Below the pieces are notes generated by a model that saw nothing but the letters and a program-made list of their open reading frames with translations, was not told the origin of the DNA and made no database searches. The position numbers and the translations under genes are program-made. From assembly GCA_002343505.1 (NCBI GenBank), contig DDQZ01000046.1, forward strand, positions 2,484 through 66,483: 64,000 bases of DNA. Direction: 5' to 3'. How positions within the stretch are numbered: the stretch's first letter is position 1; each line of letters starts with the position of its first letter. Below are positions 1 through 8,134 of this stretch, one piece after another. The DNA is from Verrucomicrobiaceae bacterium UBA2429 (GTDB lineage: Bacteria > Verrucomicrobiota > Verrucomicrobiia > Verrucomicrobiales > Verrucomicrobiaceae).

Positions 1-364
1 CTCCAGCCGCGACTGGGCCGCCAAAGGCACGCGTCTGCTCGGCGTCAAAGCCGTCATCACCAAGTCCTTCGAGCGCATCCACCGCAGCAACCTCGTCGGC
101 ATGGGCGTGCTGCCCTGCAACTTCAAGGACAAGGCCGACTACGACAAAGTCAAAGACCTCGCCGACGCCACCTTCGACATCCTGGGCCTCTCCAACGACT
201 TCAAGCCCATGAGCGAGGCCACCCTTCATGTGAAGCCAGCCAACGGCGCTCCGTTCGACATCCCGCTCGTCGTCCGCATAGACACCCCCGTCGAGATAGA
301 CTACTACCGCGCCGGCGGCATCCTCCCCTACGTCCTCGCGCAGATTCTGCGTGCGAACGGGTAA
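1..364 (+). CDS. acnA: Aconitate hydratase, C-terminal part
   Basis: C-terminal ~120 residues of a TCA-cycle aconitase, which isomerises citrate to isocitrate using a 4Fe-4S cluster. The gene enters from the left edge and is readable from base 2. The swivel-domain signatures [10 protein letters not shown] and [16 protein letters not shown] are those of the AcnA/IRP1 branch. The Arg of SSRDW is a known substrate-binding residue of the family. The end ([12 protein letters not shown]) and stop are normal for AcnA. The cluster cysteines lie outside the window, so activity cannot be judged. Confidence 0.95.
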   Translation, partial: SSRDWAAKGTRLLGVKAVITKSFERIHRSNLVGMGVLPCNFKDKADYDKVKDLADATFDILGLSNDFKPMSEATLHVKPANGAPFDIPLVVRIDTPVEIDYYRAGGILPYVLAQILRANG

Positions 365-436
365 GCCTTGGAACTTTAAACCACACTCCCCTTTTTCCCC
401 TTGCCGCAGTGCTGCCCGGCGGGGCACAATGCGCGC

Positions 437-1735
437 ATGAAAATTCTGGCCGCTGCCCTCGCCCTGCCCGCCCTCGCCCTTGCCGCCGATTTGGAGGCTC
501 TCACGCGTGCCGAGATGCCCTCACTGCTCGCGCTCTACCAGGAGCTTCATGCCAATCCCGAACTTTCCCTGCACGAGGTTGAGACGGCGGCGCGCATCGC
601 CAGCGAGCTGCGCGCCGCGGGATTCGATGTCACGGAAAAAGTCGGCGGCCAGGGCCTTGTGGGCGTGCTCAAAAACGGCAACGGTCCCGTCATCATGGTC
701 CGCACCGACCTCGACGCTCTTCCGGTCAAGGAGCAGACCGGCCTGCCGTACGCCAGCACCAGGACCGTGAAGGACGAGCAGGGCCGCGAGGTCCATGTCA
801 TGCACGCTTGCGGGCATGATGTCCACATGGCCTGTTTCATCGGCGCTGCGCGCGTGCTCGCCAGGACCCGCGACACCTGGCGCGGCACCCTCGTCTTCAT
901 CGGCCAGCATGCCGAGGAGCGCGTGCTCGGCGCGCGCCTCATGCTGCGCGCGGGTTTGTTTTCCAAATTTCCGAAGCCCGGCCACGCGCTGGCCCTGCAT
1001 TGCTCCGCCGACATGGCGCATGGCACCGTCGGCATCGTCGAAGGATACGCGCTCGCCAATGTGGACACCCTGGAGATCGTCGTGAAGGGCGTGGGAGGCC
1101 ACGGCTCCATGCCGCACCTTGCCAGGGACCCCGTCCTGCTGGCCTCCCAGATCGTCGTGGCCCTGCAGAGCATCGTCAGCCGCGAGGTCAGGCCCGGCGA
1201 CCCCGCCGTCGTCACCGTCGGCAGCATCCACGGCGGCACCAAAAGCAACATCATCCCCGACGAGGTGCGCCTCCAGCTCACCCTGCGCAGCTACCGCGCT
1301 GAAACCCGCGCGCATCTCATCGAATCCATCCGCCGCATCGTCAAAGCGCAGGCAGAGTCCGCGCGCATGCCGGCGGAGAAAATGCCCGAGGTCCACGTCT
1401 CCGACGACCAGGCGCCCGCCCTCTACAACCAACCCGAACTCTGCGCCCGCGTGCGCCGCGCCCTGCTGCCCGTGCTGGGCGAGGCTGGCGTGCTCGCGCG
1501 CGAGCCGGTCATGGGCGCCGAGGATTTCGCCGAATACGGCCTGACGAAGGAAAAGGTGCCGCTGTGCATGTTCTGGCTCGGCACCCAGGCGCCGGAGACC
1601 GTGGCCAAAGCGAGTGCCGAGGGGCGCACTCTGCCTTCCCTGCACTCCCCCTTCTTTCACCCGGTCCCCGAACCCACCATCAGCACCGGGGTCAAGGCCA
1701 TGAGCGCCGCCGTGCTTGATCTGATGGGGAAGTGA
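437..1735 (+). CDS. M20 family metallopeptidase/amidohydrolase, exported
   Basis: About 432 aa. The ATG at 437 is preferred over an upstream in-frame ATG at 401 because it opens directly onto a signal peptide (MKILAAALALPALALAAD). The mature part is an M20D-type di-metal amidohydrolase (IAA-amino-acid hydrolase, hippurate hydrolase group). HACGHDVHMA carries the metal-binding His/Asp. HAEE carries the catalytic Glu and a metal ligand. GVGGHGSMPH lies in the dimerisation domain and MGAEDFAEY is the C-terminal metal site. It probably cleaves N-acyl amino acids or peptides in the periplasm; the substrate is unknown. The length is normal. A dispersed repeat begins at its stop codon. Confidence 0.88.
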   Translation: MKILAAALALPALALAADLEALTRAEMPSLLALYQELHANPELSLHEVETAARIASELRAAGFDVTEKVGGQGLVGVLKNGNGPVIMVRTDLDALPVKEQTGLPYASTRTVKDEQGREVHVMHACGHDVHMACFIGAARVLARTRDTWRGTLVFIGQHAEERVLGARLMLRAGLFSKFPKPGHALALHCSADMAHGTVGIVEGYALANVDTLEIVVKGVGGHGSMPHLARDPVLLASQIVVALQSIVSREVRPGDPAVVTVGSIHGGTKSNIIPDEVRLQLTLRSYRAETRAHLIESIRRIVKAQAESARMPAEKMPEVHVSDDQAPALYNQPELCARVRRALLPVLGEAGVLAREPVMGAEDFAEYGLTKEKVPLCMFWLGTQAPETVAKASAEGRTLPSLHSPFFHPVPEPTISTGVKAMSAAVLDLMGK

Positions 1736-1852
1736 AAGTGGCACGGCTTATGGCTCAGCCCAAGCCGCGGGAGTTTTGACTCTCGCTGACACAAGGCAGG
1801 CACGGAGCGCACTCCCACACGGGTCAGCCGGAGGCAAAACCCGCGCCACTTT
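1735..1852. repeat. MITE-like dispersed repeat, copy A
   Basis: A 118-bp intergenic element with short terminal inverted repeats (AAAGTGGC at the left, GCCACTTT at the right). A second copy lies inverted at 4194-4310. Both share GTGGCACGGCT near one end and GGAGGCAAAACCCGCGCCAC near the other, with a GCCGCGGG block between. No coding potential is seen. Confidence 0.7.
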
Positions 1853-1891
1853 GGGCGGACATGCCCGGCCCACGGCCTGCCGCACCGGGCC

Positions 1892-3217
1892 TCACTGCAT
1901 GGGCAGCCGAATCGTGACGCGCTCACCGCCGCGCAGGAAGACGGCCTGGACAGTCTCGCCGGGGAAGCGGTTTTGCAGCAGGTGGCCGAGCAGGCTGCTC
2001 TCGGTCATGCGCCGGGAGTGGCCGTCCATCTCCACCAGGATGTCGTCTTTTTGCACGCCGGCTTTTTTCGCGGCGGCGTGCAGGCCGTACATGCCGAGGC
2101 CCTTGACGCGCAGCGCCATGACACCGGCGTCGAGGCCGGCGGCACGGCGCTCGCTGTCGTCGAGGTCGGTCAAAATCATGCCGCCGAGAGCCATGCCGCG
2201 CATGGGCCAGGCGGCCACGCGCCCGCTGCTGTCGGTGTCGTGACGCCAGCCTGATGGCAGGACCAGCGTCGCCGTCGTGGCCGCGCCAGCGCGCCGGATG
2301 GCCAGTTCCAGCGAGGCCTGGTCCGCCGTGCGGTGAAGCGCCCAACTGAAGTCCGCCACGGAGACCAGCGGCTGGCCCTGGACATGTGTGATCTCATCGC
2401 CCGCGCGCACCCCGGCCTTGTCCGCATGGGAGCCGGGAATGACGGCGGCAACCGCGGCCACCTGGTCCTGCGCGAGCGTGACACCCACGGTCTCCGGCGC
2501 GGGCATGGGGTAGATCCATTCGGCGGGTATGGGCTTCTTCTCGCGCCGGTAGGTGTTGCGCAGGGCGTCGCCGATCATGTGGCAGTGGACGCAGCTCTGC
2601 ACGACTTTGCCGTCCCAGTTCAGCTCGCGCTGGTAGCGCTCCGCGAGCTGGGGGATGTCCAAAGTCGAGACGAAGGGCAATGGCGCGCCCTGCTTGCCCT
2701 GGAGGGCGGCGCGGTTGGCGGGGTAGTTTTTGTGGACGGCGAGCGCGGCCTCCAGCGCGCGCTTGTAGCCGGCCAGCGAGGACTCCTGGGAGTTCTTCTG
2801 GTGGGTCCATGAGCCGTAACGGCCATAGACCGTGCCGTCGCCATTGAAAAACAGCGTCGAGAAGGAGAGGTCGAAATCGAACTGGAACTTCGTGAGATCG
2901 AGCGCGTTGGCGTTCATGACGCGCACGCAGACAAACTGGTCGAGCAGGGCGGAGAGCGCGTCGTTTTCCATGAGCACCGCCGTGTCAATGCCCATGCATG
3001 AAAGGCAGGGCACGCAGCGCATGACGACGAGCAGCGGCTTGCCGGTGGCCTGCGCGAGCTTGAAGCCGCTCTCGATGTCATTGTAGGCCCAGCGCGCGTC
3101 GTTCTCAAAGCGGGCCTTGTCAGCGCGCACCGCCCCCTCACGGTCTTTGACGGTTTCCGCCGGGAGCGGCAGCGATGCGGCGAGGAGCGCGAGGAGGGGA
3201 AGGAATGCCGTTTTCAT
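1892..3217 (-). CDS. Exported thioredoxin-like protein with CxxCH and two PDZ domains
   Basis: About 441 aa. The start at 3217 gives a clean signal peptide (MKTAFLPLLALLAASLPLPA); the open frame upstream has no protein-like character. Residues ~35-150 look like a thioredoxin fold whose active-site region has CVPCLSC rather than the usual CxxC. A CVHCH motif follows near residue 210, formally a single haem c site. Two PDZ domains follow, around residues 240-320 and 365-441, with the typical AGVRAGDEI and AGVQKDDIL loops. The likely setting is the periplasm, handling redox, metal or protein-quality tasks. Haem attachment is not proven by one CxxCH, which could instead bind metal. It lies near, and on the same strand as, the PP2C phosphatase upstream. 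Confidence 0.75.
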   Translation of the reverse strand: MKTAFLPLLALLAASLPLPAETVKDREGAVRADKARFENDARWAYNDIESGFKLAQATGKPLLVVMRCVPCLSCMGIDTAVLMENDALSALLDQFVCVRVMNANALDLTKFQFDFDLSFSTLFFNGDGTVYGRYGSWTHQKNSQESSLAGYKRALEAALAVHKNYPANRAALQGKQGAPLPFVSTLDIPQLAERYQRELNWDGKVVQSCVHCHMIGDALRNTYRREKKPIPAEWIYPMPAPETVGVTLAQDQVAAVAAVIPGSHADKAGVRAGDEITHVQGQPLVSVADFSWALHRTADQASLELAIRRAGAATTATLVLPSGWRHDTDSSGRVAAWPMRGMALGGMILTDLDDSERRAAGLDAGVMALRVKGLGMYGLHAAAKKAGVQKDDILVEMDGHSRRMTESSLLGHLLQNRFPGETVQAVFLRGGERVTIRLPMQ

Positions 3218-3314
3218 GCCCGCCTGAAACGCGCGCCACGCCCGCGCCTTTTGGCAAAATGCGGCACAGACACTCCTTTCTGTCCGTCTTGAGCGGGTGT
3301 ATGCCGCGCCGGCA

Positions 3315-4160
3315 TCACGCGGCGAACTCCACAAGCACGGCGGTGCAGTTGTCGCGCCCGGACTCGGCCACGGCCTGTTCAACAATTCGGAACGCTTTGG
3401 GCTGCGCGGCGGGCGTGCTGGCGTATTCCTCCAGCCGGCTGTCCCAGAGGCCGTCCACAATGCCGTCGGTGCAGAGCAGAAAGCGGTCCCCGGAATGGCA
3501 ACTGACGCTGCCGAACTGGGGGGAGAGGATTTGATGCCCCGCGCCCAAGGCCTGGTTGAGCACGTTCTTGCGCGGGTGGGAGCGCGCCTCGCGCTCGTTG
3601 ATCTTCCCCTCCCGCCGCAGCCAGCCGACATGGCTGTGATCATGGCTGACCTGCCTCATGCCGCCGCCGGCGGGCAGATAATAGATGCGGCTGTCGCCGA
3701 TGTGGCAGAAGTGCATCCAGCCGGGGCAGAAGACGGCCATGCTCAGCGTGGCGCCCATCCCGGCGCATTCCTCATAAAATCGGCCCATCCGGCCCAACTC
3801 GGCATGGACTTGGTGGAAGATGTCCTCCAGCGCGTCGCTCACGCCCGCCCCCAGATTCTGCGCGGCCAGCCGGTAGAGCCGGGGCATGATGCGCGTGATG
3901 CGCTCCACGGCGATGCGGCTGGCAAACTCGCCCGCGTTCGCTCCGCCCATGCCGTCGCTCACCGCGAAAACAAAATCGCCATCGTCGAAGCATGACGCCC
4001 CGGTTTTGCCGAGATAACGCACCTCCCGGTCATTGTAAGTGAGCGCGAGAAAGGCGTCCTCGTTGTTCGAGCGCAGCCGCCCGACATGAGTCATGCCCGA
4101 CCATGACAGTCGCTGCGGAGGTTCATCGGGAGACGGGGTTGGTTCCATGAAAGCGCGCAT
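3315..4160 (-). CDS. PP2C-family serine/threonine protein phosphatase
   Basis: About 281 aa (a start 12 nt later is also possible). The PP2C/PPM metal-site motifs appear in order: RSNNEDAFL near the N-terminus, VSDGMGGANAGEFAS, HIGDSRIYYL, LLCTDGIVDGL and the terminal DNCTAVLVEF. The acidic residues in these motifs bind the Mn/Mg pair. No membrane segment is present, so it is a cytosolic phosphatase that removes phosphate from Ser/Thr. It could oppose Hanks-type kinases such as the one at 25.7 kb, although the genes are not adjacent. A MITE-like repeat lies directly upstream. Confidence 0.93.
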   Translation of the reverse strand: MRAFMEPTPSPDEPPQRLSWSGMTHVGRLRSNNEDAFLALTYNDREVRYLGKTGASCFDDGDFVFAVSDGMGGANAGEFASRIAVERITRIMPRLYRLAAQNLGAGVSDALEDIFHQVHAELGRMGRFYEECAGMGATLSMAVFCPGWMHFCHIGDSRIYYLPAGGGMRQVSHDHSHVGWLRREGKINEREARSHPRKNVLNQALGAGHQILSPQFGSVSCHSGDRFLLCTDGIVDGLWDSRLEEYASTPAAQPKAFRIVEQAVAESGRDNCTAVLVEFAA

Positions 4161-4193
4161 CTTGGAGCAGTCCTGGCTTCCCCGGCAAGATCA

Positions 4194-4310
4194 TTGTGGC
4201 GCGGGTTTTGCCTCCGGCCAACCCGTGAGGGCTTGCAGCCTCGAACGCGCCATTTGTCATCGTGAGTCCCCTCCCCGCGGCCGGGGCGGAGCCAATAGCC
4301 GTGCCACTTT
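4194..4310. repeat. MITE-like dispersed repeat, copy B (inverted relative to copy A)
   Basis: A 117-bp element between the phosphatase start and the end of the PfkB kinase gene. On the minus strand it begins AAAGTGGCACGGCTATTGG and ends CGGAGGCAAAACCCGCGCCA, matching copy A at 1735-1852 in order and spacing. The right terminal repeat is degraded. Confidence 0.7.
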
Positions 4311-4328
4311 GAGACGGCGCCTCCGGCC

Positions 4329-5342
4329 TCACAGCGCGCGGAAGCCGTGCTCATCCGCCAGGCGCAGGCATTCGGCCACGGGACGCAGGCCCATGGAGGG
4401 CGCGGGATGCGTGAGGCAGGCGGCGGCGGTGCAGACGGCCAGCGTCAGACTGTCGGCGGTGGAGAAGCCCTCATGGACGCCGTGCAGGTAACCGGCGGCA
4501 AAGGCATCCCCCGCCCCGGTCGCGCCGGCAATAAACCCCTCCGGCAGATTCAGCGAGGCCTGGATGGACACCTCACCGGACCGGTCGGCCACGACGGCGC
4601 CCGCCTCGAAGTGGATGACCACCTGCCTTTGGACACCGCGCTCCAGCAGCGCGCGCGCCGCGTCGCAGACCGCGCTCACATTCACCGGATTCGTCTTCAA
4701 GCTCACCCCCGCCACCTTGCCCGCCTCGACCTCGTTGATGACGAGGAAGTCCGTGTGCGGCAGCGCCGCCTCGGCGATGGCGCGGAAGTCCGGGTTCTCC
4801 GTGCTGACGATGTCCACCGACGTGAGCAGGCCGGCCTTTTGCGCGGCGGCCAGCACGCGCGCGGCAGGCGTGCCCCCGCCGGGCAGCAGGCGGTCCATCT
4901 CATCGAGCAGCATGAGATAGCCGAGGTGGAAAAGGCGCGCGCGGGTGCGGGTGAAGTCAAAATCAGCCTCGCCAAGCAGTGCATTGGCGCCGCGTTGATG
5001 GAAGAAGGTGCGGCGTCCGGTGCCGGCGACGGTCATCGCGTCCGTGTAGGAGGTGGGCGCGCGGTCAGTCTGGCGGAGTTGGGCGGCGTCAATGCCCGCC
5101 GCTTTGCAATCGCGCAGGATCCAGTCGCCGTTCGCATCCTTGCCGACGAGCCCGGCTGCCTCCAGTGGGTAGGAGACGCGCATGGCGGCGAGGTCTTTGA
5201 GCACGTTGTAAGGGCCGCCGCCGTTGCTGGAGGTCTCCTTCTGGATGTCGGCCAGCATGTCCTGCTCCGGCCAGGCATTGATGAGCTTCACATGGTCCAT
5301 GATGAAGTTGCCGCCTGCGAGGATGCCTTTGCGTCGAGTCAT
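4329..5342 (-). CDS. PfkB-family carbohydrate kinase
   Basis: About 337 aa. This is the ribokinase/PfkB fold. The N-terminal glycine-rich GGGPYNVLKDLAAM fits PfkB signature 1. The C-terminal GATGAGDAFAAGYLHG is signature 2, with the catalytic Asp in GAGDAF and its anion hole. It phosphorylates a sugar or nucleoside using ATP in the cytosol. The sequence does not identify which substrate, and neighbours (PP2C upstream, YdcF downstream) give no pathway context. Confidence 0.9.
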   Translation of the reverse strand: MTRRKGILAGGNFIMDHVKLINAWPEQDMLADIQKETSSNGGGPYNVLKDLAAMRVSYPLEAAGLVGKDANGDWILRDCKAAGIDAAQLRQTDRAPTSYTDAMTVAGTGRRTFFHQRGANALLGEADFDFTRTRARLFHLGYLMLLDEMDRLLPGGGTPAARVLAAAQKAGLLTSVDIVSTENPDFRAIAEAALPHTDFLVINEVEAGKVAGVSLKTNPVNVSAVCDAARALLERGVQRQVVIHFEAGAVVADRSGEVSIQASLNLPEGFIAGATGAGDAFAAGYLHGVHEGFSTADSLTLAVCTAAACLTHPAPSMGLRPVAECLRLADEHGFRAL

Positions 5343-5416
5343 AAATGTCGTTGGATGGCCGCCGTCCGGATGTCAATCCGCCGATGGCGGGGGAAAATAC
5401 GGAGGCTGGATGTATG

Positions 5417-5436
5417 TCGAAATTCGAAAATTGAAG
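5417..5436. repeat. TTCGAA-rich intergenic repeat, copy 1
   Basis: A short low-complexity run (TCGAAATTCGAAAATTGAAG) between the PfkB kinase start and the YdcF stop. It is one of five TTCGAA/GAAATCCGAA-type tracts in the window; the others are at 8041, 11421, 23194 and 51758. Confidence 0.55.
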
Positions 5437-5460
5437 CCCAAATACCCATTCCGCATTCCC

Positions 5461-6234
5461 TCACATCCATCCGCGCCAGCGGTAGGCGGCCATGCCGATG
5501 ACCTCGTGGAACCAGGAGGCGAAGATGGAAAAAGACCCGGCGTGCGGCAGGTGCAGCCAGCGCATGTCCCCGACGCGATGAAAGCTGCTCTCATAGGCGC
5601 AGGGCACGGCGATGACTTCCAGCCCGGCTTTTTCGAAGGTGGCAAAGCTGCGCCCCATGTGCGAGGCGGAGGTCACCAGCAGCACGCTGCGCCAGCCGCG
5701 CTCTCTGGCCAGCGCGGCGCATTTCACGGCCTCGTCATGCGTGTCGGAGCACAGTCCCAGGCTGACCACCTCCACCGGCATTTCGCCGAGGCGTGACAGG
5801 TGCTGGACGAAAGCGTCCGCCTCGGAGTGGTCCTCGCCATCCTGGGAATAGCCGCCGCCGCCAAGCACGAGAGCGGCGGCCTTTTTCCGCAGCGCCAGCG
5901 CCAGCGCCGTGGAGAGACGGTCGGCCGCGCCCTTGAGGTGAATGCCGGTCGGCTCGATGAAGGACGGCTCCGCGCCGCCGCCGAGGCAGACGATCATGTC
6001 CGCCTGCGGCAGCGCCCCGATCGTGACCGGAGCGTGCCGGCTCTCCAGCCCGGCCATCAACCATGAGGGCAGCGGCGTGCAGGTGGCAAGGCTGAGCACC
6101 AGCCAGGCCAGTGTCGGCAGGGCCTTGCCGGGGCGGCGTTTGCACCAGGCCAGCGCGACCCAGACGGTCAGCAGCAGCCAGCACAAGCCGAGCGGCTGCA
6201 TGAGGTCCAGCGCGCGGTAGATGAGCGTCTTCAT
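5461..6234 (-). CDS. YdcF/ElyC-type (DUF218) membrane protein
   Basis: About 257 aa. Two N-terminal hydrophobic segments (residues ~12-30 and ~38-58) are followed by a DUF218 domain, with VCLGGG near residue 83, LVLGGGGYS near 122 and VTSASHMGRS near 187. This is the layout of ElyC/SanA-type proteins, which are linked to envelope and peptidoglycan precursor metabolism. The biochemical activity is not settled for the family. Its ATG overlaps the mazG stop by 4 nt (ATGA), so the two genes are probably co-translated. Confidence 0.82.
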   Translation of the reverse strand: MKTLIYRALDLMQPLGLCWLLLTVWVALAWCKRRPGKALPTLAWLVLSLATCTPLPSWLMAGLESRHAPVTIGALPQADMIVCLGGGAEPSFIEPTGIHLKGAADRLSTALALALRKKAAALVLGGGGYSQDGEDHSEADAFVQHLSRLGEMPVEVVSLGLCSDTHDEAVKCAALARERGWRSVLLVTSASHMGRSFATFEKAGLEVIAVPCAYESSFHRVGDMRWLHLPHAGSFSIFASWFHEVIGMAAYRWRGWM

Positions 6235-7016
6235 GCTTCCTTCTTGATCGCATCCCAGACCGCGTCCATTTCAGCCAGCGTCGCAGCCTCCAGGCTTTTG
6301 CCCTCGGCCGCCAGGCGCTGCTCCACGGCGTGGAAGCGGCGGGTGAATTTCTCATTGGCCGCGGCCAGGGCGGCCTCGGACTCGATGCCGAGTTTGCGCG
6401 CCAGGTTTACCACACTAAAAAACAGGTCGCCGATTTCATCCTCGATCCCGGCGCGGTCCCCGGCGGCCATCGCCTTCCTCAGTTCCGCGGTCTCCTCCTG
6501 AATCTTGTCGAAGACGGGCGCCGTGTCCGGCCAGTCAAAGCCGGCGCGCGCGGCTTTCTTTTGCAGCTTCTGCGCGCGCATCAGCGCGGGCAGCCCCGCG
6601 CCCGTGCCGTGCAGGTGACCCTCCTTCTGCGTGCCCTTTTCCTGGCGCTTGATGGCATCCCACTGGTTGAGCACTGCGGCGGAGGTCGCTGCATCGGCCT
6701 CGCCAAAGACATGCGGATGGCGGCGGATGAGCTTCTCGCTCAAAACCGCCGCCATTTGATCGAGATCGAAGCGGCCCTCCTCGGCGGCGATCTCGGCGTG
6801 CAGAATGGGCTGGAGCAGCAGGTCGCCCAGTTCCTCGCACAGCAGGGACGAATCCCCCGAGCGGATGGCGTCCACCACCTCGTATGCCTCCTCCAGCAAA
6901 TGCGGCACCAGCGTCTCATGAGTCTGCTCGCGGTCCCACGGGCAGCCGCCCGGCGCGCGCAGGCGGTGGACGATGGCGCGCAAACGGGTGAGGGCATCCG
7001 GGTGGTCTGGAATCAT
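6231..7016 (-). CDS. mazG: Nucleoside triphosphate pyrophosphohydrolase MazG
   Basis: About 261 aa from the ATG at 7016 (MIPDHPDALTRLRAIV). An open frame extends further upstream but would overlap the divergent gene at 7237 and lacks family similarity. MazG hallmarks are RLRAPGGCPWDREQTH, then LLEEAYEVVDAI and ELGDLLLQ (the EExxE plus ExxD metal site) in the first repeat. EEIGDLFFSVVNLAR-like residues mark the second repeat. It hydrolyses (d)NTPs to monophosphates and PPi, cleaning the nucleotide pool. It is coupled by a 4-nt overlap to the YdcF gene. Confidence 0.95.
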   Translation of the reverse strand: MIPDHPDALTRLRAIVHRLRAPGGCPWDREQTHETLVPHLLEEAYEVVDAIRSGDSSLLCEELGDLLLQPILHAEIAAEEGRFDLDQMAAVLSEKLIRRHPHVFGEADAATSAAVLNQWDAIKRQEKGTQKEGHLHGTGAGLPALMRAQKLQKKAARAGFDWPDTAPVFDKIQEETAELRKAMAAGDRAGIEDEIGDLFFSVVNLARKLGIESEAALAAANEKFTRRFHAVEQRLAAEGKSLEAATLAEMDAVWDAIKKEA

Positions 7017-7236
7017 GACAGCCCAGGCGATAGCCGCAAAAGGCGGAATGAAAACGTGAAAGTGGCGCGTCTGCCTGCCGGACTTCATCAAGATCATCCG
7101 CAAGCTCGGGATGGGATGAACCAATGACAGCGCGCGCCCGCTTTTTGCCGGGGAGGGTGTGTTTCCCGCCAAAATGCCGCCGCGAGCGGGGAAAAGCGCT
7201 TGCCATCCGGCGGGGTGGAACGTTGAGTCGCGCGCC

Positions 7237-7578
7237 ATGCCGCCACCACCACCCCCGCTGCTTCTCTCGAACATCGAATCCCTGCCCGGTTACCGCGTCA
7301 CCGCCTGCCTCGGGCTGGTGCAGGGCAGCACCATCCGCGCCAAGCACTTCGGGCGGGACATCATGGCCGGGCTGAAAAACCTCGTCGGCGGCGAGTTGCG
7401 CGGCTACACGGAGCTGCTCCAGGAGTCGCGCCAGGAGGCCACCAGCCGGATGATGGAGCAGGCCGCGCGCCTGGGTGCCAACGCCGTCATTAATGTGCGC
7501 TTCGGCACCTCCTCCATCACCCAGGGCGCCGCCGAGATCCTCGCTTATGGCACGGCGGTGCGTGTCGAACCCGCCTGA
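7237..7578 (+). CDS. YbjQ/UPF0145 family protein (first of a tandem pair)
   Basis: About 113 aa. The ATG at 7237 is chosen because the family domain starts soon after it. The domain runs YRVTACLGLVQGSTIRAK, then LVGGELRGYTELLQESRQEA, then LGANAVINVRFGTS. This is the YbjQ fold, often labelled a heavy-metal-binding domain although direct metal evidence is thin. The protein is soluble and probably pentameric like other family members. It is followed 14 nt later by a membrane-anchored paralogue, so the two likely form an operon. Confidence 0.85.
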   Translation: MPPPPPPLLLSNIESLPGYRVTACLGLVQGSTIRAKHFGRDIMAGLKNLVGGELRGYTELLQESRQEATSRMMEQAARLGANAVINVRFGTSSITQGAAEILAYGTAVRVEPA

Positions 7579-7592
7579 TCCATTCCGCGCGC

Positions 7593-8039
7593 ATGGAGAT
7601 TTTCATTCTGCTGCTCATTCTTGGCCTGGTCTTCGGCAAGATGGCCGAGGGCCGCCACTTCCGCGGCATCGAGGAGCGCGAGGCCGCGCACGCCGCCGTG
7701 CCGGTGACGACGCTGCGCGCGCCGCCGCCGGGCGCCCGGGTGGAGTCGGTGCGGCTCGCCACCGGCTCGGTGGTGGTGGCCGTGGATTACTTCAAGATGT
7801 TCCTCTCCGGCTGGCGCATGTTTTTCGGCGGCGAGATGAAATCCTACACCACCCTGCTGGAGCGCGCGCGCCGCGAGGCGGTGCTGCGCATGCGCGAGTC
7901 CGCGCCGGGTGCGGACATGTTCATCAATCTGCGCTTCGAGACCGCCGACATCGGCGGCAAGGCCAAAGGCGCGCCCAATGTGGAAATGCTGGCCTATGCC
8001 ACCGCGTTGAAGTTCCATCCTGCGGGAGAGAAAGGCTGA
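7593..8039 (+). CDS. Membrane-anchored YbjQ-like protein (second of the pair)
   Basis: About 148 aa. An N-terminal hydrophobic segment (MEIFILLLILGLVFG) is followed by a divergent YbjQ-like domain. VESVRLATGSVVVAVDYFK corresponds to the first strand pair, MFFGGEMKSYTTLLERARREA to the GG-E-YTELL motif of the neighbour, and GADMFINLRFET to the GANAVINVRF motif. It appears to be a diverged duplicate of the upstream gene that has gained a membrane anchor. Function unknown. Confidence 0.75.
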   Translation: MEIFILLLILGLVFGKMAEGRHFRGIEEREAAHAAVPVTTLRAPPPGARVESVRLATGSVVVAVDYFKMFLSGWRMFFGGEMKSYTTLLERARREAVLRMRESAPGADMFINLRFETADIGGKAKGAPNVEMLAYATALKFHPAGEKG

Positions 8040-8040
8040 G

Positions 8041-8116
8041 AGAATCGAGGCTCGAAAATCGAAGTTCGACGCTCGTTTTTTCCGCCTCGAATTTCGGGCT
8101 TCGACTTTCGAATGCC
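8041..8116. repeat. TTCGAA-rich intergenic repeat, copy 2
   Basis: A tract of repeated TCGA(A)-based words (CTCGAAAATCGAAGTTCGAC and so on) fills nearly all the space between the YbjQ-like gene and the VWA gene. It has the same word composition as the tracts at 11421 and 23194. Confidence 0.6.
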
Positions 8117-8134
8117 AAAATTGCCGCCATCGCC

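Noticed and set aside
521..1744. Antisense ~407-residue frame over the M20 peptidase
   Set aside because: Shadow frame of a high-GC gene with clear metal-site motifs on the plus strand.
7475..8134. Upstream extension of the VWA gene frame
   Set aside because: It crosses a complete YbjQ-like gene and a TTCGAA tract in another frame and lacks protein character before 8135.
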